A DNA stretch of 64,000 bases from Niastella yeongjuensis (GTDB taxonomy: Bacteria > Bacteroidota > Bacteroidia > Chitinophagales > Chitinophagaceae), in assembly GCF_900110245.1 (NCBI RefSeq), contig NZ_FOCZ01000004.1:248001-312000 (forward strand), written 5' to 3'. Under the pieces are notes generated by a model. The model did no database searches. It had not been told where the DNA came from and saw only the letters and a program-made list of their open reading frames with translations. Position 1 is the stretch's first letter; the number at the start of each line of letters is the position of its first letter. The translations under genes were made by a program, and so were the position numbers. Shown here in pieces: positions 58,948 through 64,000 of this stretch.

Positions 58948-59769
58948 TTAAGCCACTGTTAAAATCGGCTCATGCTGCTTATACAGCACTTTCGAAAACA
59001 ACTCTTCATCCAACAGGTCCTTTACCGATTTTATAATGAAATCAGGGGCGTAACCAAACTGATCAAGATCAGACTCCTTCGTAACGCCCGACAGTGTTAA
59101 AACTGTTGTAAAGCCCATTGAGCCCGCACCCAGGATATCAGTGGTCATGGTATCGCCGATCATAATGGTTTCGTCGGTTGACAGCTGCAGGATCTTGCGA
59201 GCCATACGCATCATTACCGGACTGGGTTTGCCCACACTAAATGCCTGCTTACCGGTAGCAAATTCCAACATGGCGACAAAAGCGCCACAACCGGCCCGGT
59301 ATTTTCCGTTGCCTACAGGGCAGTTAGGGTCAAGGTTGGTGGCTATCAGCTTCGATCCGTTCATGATCATGTTAATAGCTTTATCAACCGATTCCAGCAT
59401 AATGGTGCGGCCTTCACCGATGATCACATAATCCGGATGATCATCGACAATAGAATAGCCTACGTTATGCAACTCGGTCAACAACCCACCTTCACCAATT
59501 ACATAAGCGGTACCGTGTTCTTTACGGGAAGCCAGGTAACGGGCAGTTGCCATAGCACAGGTAAATATATCTTCGTCGGTTACGTTAAAACCTAGTTTGC
59601 GCAATTTATAGCTCACGTCGCGGGGTGTACGCTGACTGTTATTTGTCAGGAATAAAAATGGATACCCTTTTTCACGCAGGGAATTGATAAACTCCACTGC
59701 GCCGGGAATAGGTTCACTGCCTCTGTAAATTACTCCATCCATGTCGATAAGAAAGCCCTTTTGTGCCAT
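58948..59769 (-). CDS. HAD-IIA family hydrolase (NagD-like)
   Basis: A 273-residue cytoplasmic phosphatase. Motif I is FLIDMDGVIYRG with D9 and D11. Motif II has FLTNNSQRTPRDV, and motif IV is MIGDTMTTDILGA. A Lys is seen in FSVGKPSPVMM. The C2 cap has VGNGKYRAGCGAFVA. NagD-type enzymes dephosphorylate small phosphosugars or nucleotides; the physiological substrate is not clear. A clear terminator follows. Confidence 0.92.
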   Translation of the reverse strand: MAQKGFLIDMDGVIYRGSEPIPGAVEFINSLREKGYPFLFLTNNSQRTPRDVSYKLRKLGFNVTDEDIFTCAMATARYLASRKEHGTAYVIGEGGLLTELHNVGYSIVDDHPDYVIIGEGRTIMLESVDKAINMIMNGSKLIATNLDPNCPVGNGKYRAGCGAFVAMLEFATGKQAFSVGKPSPVMMRMARKILQLSTDETIMIGDTMTTDILGAGSMGFTTVLTLSGVTKESDLDQFGYAPDFIIKSVKDLLDEELFSKVLYKQHEPILTVA

Positions 59770-60085
59770 AGGTTAAGTTTTTTGATTTAATAATTGCTGC
59801 TTTTTCAAAATGGCATGCAGGGCAAGCAAATAATTTAAGTTGGCAAGAGTGTATTTATCGGCGGCAAGAAACTGGCAAGGAGTGATTCAGGAATTTATGC
59901 GGATGTCTTAGGCAAGTATTGCTATTAAACGGGCAGTCGTTGCGTTTATTGTATAATGCAAATATACAGGTAATTGGGATTACGTTGTTTTAAACAATCA
60001 TTAATCTTTTTCACGCGACGCAGGTAATATTTCATCGCAGATCTATCGTGAATAAGTGTCAATTTTCATTACATGGATCATATTC
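59770..60085. other. 316-bp intergenic region, nothing recognisable
   Basis: This gap lies between the HAD gene start and the stop of the gene at 60086, both on the minus strand. I see no gene, repeat or promoter box. It ends in cgcgtcatcttcttcc, which is the gene terminus. Confidence 0.45.
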
Positions 60086-61474
60086 CTACGCCGCGTCATC
60101 TTCTTCCAGATCTTTTAAAGCTTTATTGAAACGATACAATACCTCCACATACTTCTCCAGCACCGGCAATAATAACCAGCCGGTGGCTTTACCATCAACC
60201 AGCATAAAATAATATTGTACGGCGCGTTTTATATCTTTCTGTTCCAGGCAAACCCATAAGCGGGTTAACCAGAAATTGATCACTTCTGAAGAATGGTATT
60301 GTTCATACCCCGGTACTGCTTCGCGAATATCCTGGTTTGCATAAATAGTAGCAAAACGATCATCAGGCTCCTGTTGGATCAGCGCCCCCAGGGCCAGGCT
60401 AAAATTCAATACCGGATAATATTTGTACATTTTGACCGCATGCTTTTTGGATACTTCGCATAAGGAAGGAAGATCGAGCAGCACCCCTTGTTCATAAATA
60501 GTTTGCAGCACCAGGGGATTGTGCGAATGGTTATTGGCCAGCGCCGCCATGCCGCTTTCAAACTCCCGCATCAGTTGTTCGTTGTTGCGGTCGAGCAGAT
60601 CGGCCAGGTCATCTGTTTGTTTTACCACTGCCAGGTGCTCTTCAAAATGTTCATCCAATACATTATTGGGTTCTTCAGAACCATGGCCAATTTCATCCCA
60701 CATCTCGTGCCACATCACTTCTTCTGCAGGGGTGCAGGTATTTATTTCGGGTGGTAACAAACGCGTGAGTAATTCCGCATGAATGGTGATCTGCTCCAAT
60801 ACGGAACGTTGTTGTACCTTTTCAGTATTCAACATGTCGTCTGAGCGAATATTCTGCACATTGCTCAAACTTACCTCACCCGGTGGAATATTGTCTATCT
60901 GCAGGTTGATACCGGAATTTTCTTCCCGTAAACGCGGTGGCACACCGGGTTCCTCAATTGTATAATAATAATTTCCTTCCCCGGCATATTGTTTCAACTT
61001 GGCCAGCACTTCGGCAAATTGACCGGAACGTTCCACAATCAAATGTGGCAATCCGTCAGTACCTAACGGTACCTCGATCACCGGTACTGCATTATTGTCT
61101 TCTTCCAGAATATAGCGGGTAATTTCGAAGTTGTGATGGGGATGAATATCAAACTCAAGTGCGAAATCATGACCGGCATAAATGATGTTGTGCGCGAGGG
61201 CATAATCTATTTCCTTGAAATCGGTCAGCTCATGACTGTATTCCTCAAAGAAATCATCTTCTGATGTATTGAAAAAAAATACGGTATCTTTTACCCCGAG
61301 GCACAACAGATCTACCCGATATAAACCAATGGTTACATTCCCGTTCGTATGTTTCCTCATTACAGAAACATTGGCGATCTGGCTTTCTTCCCAGTCTTTA
61401 TTCACCATACATTTACTCACGGGTAATGTGCGTGCTTTTGTTTGCACATATTTGCGGGGAGAGAGAGTTTGCAT
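60086..61474 (-). CDS. Conserved-type hypothetical protein, cytoplasmic
   Basis: A 462-residue protein without signal or membrane spans. It starts MQTLSPRKYVQTKARTLPVS and contains RVDLLCLGVKDTVFFFNTSE and YAGHDFALEFDIHPHHNFEI. The C-terminal half is helical with acidic stretches and ends in EEDDAA. The N-terminal pattern is one I associate with Bacteroidota proteins of unknown function; no enzyme motif is seen. It has its own promoter region at 61475-61832. Confidence 0.7.
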   Translation of the reverse strand: MQTLSPRKYVQTKARTLPVSKCMVNKDWEESQIANVSVMRKHTNGNVTIGLYRVDLLCLGVKDTVFFFNTSEDDFFEEYSHELTDFKEIDYALAHNIIYAGHDFALEFDIHPHHNFEITRYILEEDNNAVPVIEVPLGTDGLPHLIVERSGQFAEVLAKLKQYAGEGNYYYTIEEPGVPPRLREENSGINLQIDNIPPGEVSLSNVQNIRSDDMLNTEKVQQRSVLEQITIHAELLTRLLPPEINTCTPAEEVMWHEMWDEIGHGSEEPNNVLDEHFEEHLAVVKQTDDLADLLDRNNEQLMREFESGMAALANNHSHNPLVLQTIYEQGVLLDLPSLCEVSKKHAVKMYKYYPVLNFSLALGALIQQEPDDRFATIYANQDIREAVPGYEQYHSSEVINFWLTRLWVCLEQKDIKRAVQYYFMLVDGKATGWLLLPVLEKYVEVLYRFNKALKDLEEDDAA

Positions 61475-61832
61475 ACCGATCTATTTATTGTTGTGCTATC
61501 ATCCGCTTTCGACAGGTCGAAAGCAAACAGTGTAACCTGGGGTTGAACAATCGTTTCTTACTTGTTTTTACGAGCAGTTGTCCCGGACCTGTAAAGTAAA
61601 CGCATTTTGATATACAACTACTCAAAAGTGGTTGTCATAATTTTCACACATTTCTGTACACAAATGATAAGATGCTGTTTGATACTGTTTTGTAGTTAAT
61701 GAATATTTTGACAATCATCATTAAATTTCGTTACCCCCTTTGTGGTATTGGTATGCCCGTATCAAACCCCTAGATTTGAGGAATCTTTTTTACCGGCCCC
61801 CACTCCTACCCGCGCACTAATAAATAAATCAT
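61475..61832. other. 358-bp divergent intergenic region with one hairpin
   Basis: The gap separates the minus-strand gene at 61474 from the plus-strand lipoprotein at 61833. The only notable element is a perfect 9-bp hairpin at 61505-61524 (gctttcgac/gtcgaaagc, 2-nt loop). No clear promoter box was found on either side. Confidence 0.5.
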
Positions 61833-62192
61833 ATGCAATTGCCTGCCACAAGTACCAAAACATGGTTCCTGTCTATTTTAGCATTCTTACCTGCAACAAT
61901 CTGCTTTCTTCCCGGCTGCAGCAGCACCAAAATAATCACCGAATACGATTGCGCCGATGCTGCCAACATTAACAAAGACACTACGGTGTGGCATTACTGC
62001 TGGGGATTGATCCAGTCGAAAGACATCCGGCCTCAATGCGACAAACGGTATAATCACCTCAATAAAGTAGTAGTAAAGTCAACGCCCGCGCATGTGTTAT
62101 TAACGGTTATCACCCTGGGAATTGTAATACCGCAGAAAGTCAGCTGGTGTTGCGCGCCACCTAATCCGCAACCTGGTCATTTGGGAAATTAG
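61833..62192 (+). CDS. Bor-like small lipoprotein
   Basis: A 119-residue predicted lipoprotein (LAFLPATICFLPGC, lipobox near residue 29). The mature part has WHYCWGLIQSKDIRPQCD and VLLTVITLGIVIPQKVSWCC, which parallels the lambda Bor family pattern of a WG motif and an ITLGIYTP-type block; the match is to arrangement more than to residues. Bor-like lipoproteins sit on the cell surface and confer serum resistance in their best-known case. Its stop codon overlaps the start of the FAD oxidase gene by one base. Confidence 0.6.
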   Translation: MQLPATSTKTWFLSILAFLPATICFLPGCSSTKIITEYDCADAANINKDTTVWHYCWGLIQSKDIRPQCDKRYNHLNKVVVKSTPAHVLLTVITLGIVIPQKVSWCCAPPNPQPGHLGN

Positions 62193-63823
62193 TGGAGCGT
62201 AAACTTATCAACTTTTCAACTAAACACATGACACTACCTGATGGCATATTGGCACTTCCCCTTACCGACTGGCAAAACGGTCACCAGAACTTCACGGTTT
62301 CACTAACAAAAGATGCCAGTTTTAATCTTCGGCTGCCATTCGATTTTTCCCAACAGGAAAAAAATTACCACGCTACTACAAAAAACTTTCAATGGTTGAT
62401 ACAACATGCCATTGATAATAATGTTCGCCTGCGGGCACTCGGCAATGGCTGGAGTTTCAGCGACGTGGCCGTTTGTAATGGCGGGCTGGTTGATACCCGT
62501 GAGCTGCGTACGTTCTTTAGCATGGGTAATAGTTTTTTATCACGCCAATACCTGGCCACTGGTAAAACTGCACAAGACCTGGTTTTTACCCAATGTGGCA
62601 TGAGTATTCTACAAATGAACAAGGAACTGGAAGAAGAAAATGGCTGGATGCGTTGCCTCCGTGCTTCCGGTGCCAGTAACGGACAAACCATTGCCGGGGC
62701 CACCGCCACCGGTACCCATGGGGCCGGCATTAAAGCAGGCGCCGTACATGACGCTATTGTGGGTTTACACCTTGTAACCGGCCCTAACCGGCATGTATGG
62801 CTCGAACGGGCATCGCATCCCGTTGCCTCGCCCGCATTTACCGACTGGCTGGGCGCTGAAGTGTTTCGTGACGACGATCTGTTCAATGCAGCTGTTGTAA
62901 GTTTTGGCAGCTTTGGTTTTATCCACGGCGTGCTGCTGGAAACGGAACCTATTTTTCTGCTGGAGAAATACAATTCGGCCAACATTCCCTTTAACGACAA
63001 ACTGAAACAGGCCATCAATGAATGGAAGTTTGAAGCACTCAATGAATTCCTCCCCTTCCCGCCCGAAAGCCCTGGCCGTAGTTTATATCATTTTGAAATT
63101 ATAGTGAACCCGCACCATTTTGCCGTCAATGATACTGACAAAGGCGTATTCCTAAGGGCCATGTATAAAACGGCTTACCGGACCACTTACGACAAACCCA
63201 CACTGCCCGCAGGCAAATTTCAATACGGCGATGAATTGCTTGGACTGATCCAAACCGTTCTCGACAATGTAGGTCGAAAGCTTACCCAAAAGCTGATACC
63301 ACCATTGGTCACCAAATTATTTCCATTGGCATTTGCATCCAACGAACAAGCCACGGGCACCATTGGCGAGATCTTCACCAATACCAAATTCAGGGGCAAA
63401 GCTGCCAGCGCTGCCATCGCCATCGACACAGCCAATGCCAGTCGCGCCATTGAAGAAATTGTGGCTATCAATAAGAATACACCATTTGCCGGAGCACTTG
63501 CCCTGCGTTTTGTAAAAGGCACGCAGGCCACACTGGGCTTTACCAAATTCGAAAAGACCTGTGTGCTGGAAATGGACGGCGTTGAATCGGCCACCAGCCG
63601 CAAGTTCTTCAGCAGCGTGTGGGACCGGTTTGAAGCAATCGGATTGCCTTACACCCTACACTGGGGCAAAATCAACTTCAACCTAACTGAAGCGCGCATC
63701 CGCCAGATGTATGGCGATGCCGCTGTAAACAAATGGCTTACAGCAAGACATAAGTTGCTCGATGATGTAACGCAAAAGGTTTTTACCAATGCTTTTATGG
63801 AGAGAACGGGGTTGAGTTCGTGA
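62192..63823 (+). CDS. FAD-linked oxidase (VAO/PCMH family)
   Basis: A 543-residue flavoenzyme with a PCMH-type FAD domain at about 30-235. Visible blocks are FQWLIQHAIDNNVRLRALGN, GATATGTHGAGIKAGAVHD (FAD pyrophosphate region) and SFGSFGFIHGVLLETEP. A HWGKINFN block near the C-terminus is like the substrate loop of alditol or gulonolactone oxidases. GTG 62192 overlaps the lipoprotein stop (TAGTG); ATG 62228 is an alternative start. No signal peptide is evident. It should oxidise an alcohol or lactone with O2; the substrate is unknown. Confidence 0.85.
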   Translation: MERKLINFSTKHMTLPDGILALPLTDWQNGHQNFTVSLTKDASFNLRLPFDFSQQEKNYHATTKNFQWLIQHAIDNNVRLRALGNGWSFSDVAVCNGGLVDTRELRTFFSMGNSFLSRQYLATGKTAQDLVFTQCGMSILQMNKELEEENGWMRCLRASGASNGQTIAGATATGTHGAGIKAGAVHDAIVGLHLVTGPNRHVWLERASHPVASPAFTDWLGAEVFRDDDLFNAAVVSFGSFGFIHGVLLETEPIFLLEKYNSANIPFNDKLKQAINEWKFEALNEFLPFPPESPGRSLYHFEIIVNPHHFAVNDTDKGVFLRAMYKTAYRTTYDKPTLPAGKFQYGDELLGLIQTVLDNVGRKLTQKLIPPLVTKLFPLAFASNEQATGTIGEIFTNTKFRGKAASAAIAIDTANASRAIEEIVAINKNTPFAGALALRFVKGTQATLGFTKFEKTCVLEMDGVESATSRKFFSSVWDRFEAIGLPYTLHWGKINFNLTEARIRQMYGDAAVNKWLTARHKLLDDVTQKVFTNAFMERTGLSS

Positions 63824-63845
63824 GTGGTGAGTGCCCTCTGCCTTT

Positions 63846-64000
63846 TCACACTCTCACATAAATCTTCCTCTTATCCATCCAATACCCAGCACTCCAGCAA
63901 AGCAACATATACAAGATCGCCTGTATAAAAGCGCCGAAGTAAGGTGTGGCCCAATAAATAAAGATATTGTCATAGATCCATCTGAAAACGGTGGTGCCGG
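63846..64000 (-). CDS. 3' end of a membrane protein, HGSNAT/NagX-like (DUF5009)
   Basis: Only the last 51 codons are inside the window, ending at a TGA at 63846-63848. The encoded tail contains VFRWIYDNIFIYWATPYFGA and FIQAILYMLLCWSAGYWMDK, then a basic end KRKIYVRV. This resembles the last membrane span and terminus of DUF5009/heparan-alpha-glucosaminide N-acetyltransferase-like proteins. The assignment rests on a short tail and is uncertain. The stop is 23 bp past the convergent oxidase gene, in a repeat-like ccctctgcc stretch. Confidence 0.5.
   Translation of the reverse strand, partial: GTTVFRWIYDNIFIYWATPYFGAFIQAILYMLLCWSAGYWMDKRKIYVRV

Noticed and set aside
62389-63042. 217-codon minus-strand ORF inside the FAD oxidase gene
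   Set aside because: It lies over the FAD-binding motifs of the plus-strand gene and is Ser/Arg-rich with no motif, as expected of a shadow frame.

Overview
The window looks like a chromosomal segment from a Bacteroidota bacterium, most likely of the Chitinophagaceae (a Niastella/Chitinophaga-type relative). This is an inference from gene content: SusC/SusD pairs, ECF sigma/FecR modules with a DUF4974-type tail, GH28, GH43 and GH106 enzymes, PmoA-like and Gfo/Idh/MocA proteins. Promoter-like TAnnTTTG boxes and weak Shine-Dalgarno sequences fit the same phylum. No rRNA, intact tRNA, CRISPR array, integrase or transposase was seen.

Layout. 1-790 is the 3' end of a SusD-like gene from a locus that starts outside the window. 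1319-5160 holds an ECF sigma factor, an HD-domain protein, a small lipoprotein, a GH28 enzyme and a second ECF sigma factor. 4561-13870 reads as one polysaccharide-utilisation-type locus: sigma, FecR anti-sigma, SusC with STN domain, SusD, sulfatase, glycerophosphodiester phosphodiesterase. 13941-25416 is mostly housekeeping or stress genes: aldo/keto reductase, TPR-HTH membrane regulator, surE, a lipid kinase, a receiver-CRP fusion, an FAD/Fe-S dehydrogenase and an alpha/beta hydrolase. 25600-29252 has a small membrane protein, a large FG-GAP lipoprotein and a lone receiver.

29246-40632 is the most coherent catabolic block. A DeoR-type regulator faces away from a leftward series: polyol-type MFS transporter, 2-hydroxyacid dehydrogenase, LsrK-like FGGY kinase, second FGGY kinase, histidine phosphatase, a second glycerophosphodiesterase and a GH106 enzyme. 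I infer uptake and phosphorylation of a polyol or related compound, possibly released from a phosphodiester. A 208-bp inverted-repeat element with a decayed tRNA-like core sits between the two kinases. 40633-41219 holds an unexplained structured, terminator-ended stretch.

41220-64000 carries an SF1 helicase, an SDR/TetR pair with three matching operators, an AI-2E family permease, a CPA1 antiporter, a multi-PAS histidine kinase, a PmoA-like/Gfo-Idh-MocA pair, a bicupin, GH43, a collapsed TonB-type outer-membrane gene, a NagD-like phosphatase, a Bor-like lipoprotein overlapping an FAD oxidase, and the 3' end of a probable acyltransferase-type membrane protein. Many gene ends are followed by short-period simple repeats, often as purine-rich and pyrimidine-rich arms able to pair into long hairpins. 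This is the most distinctive non-coding feature of the window.
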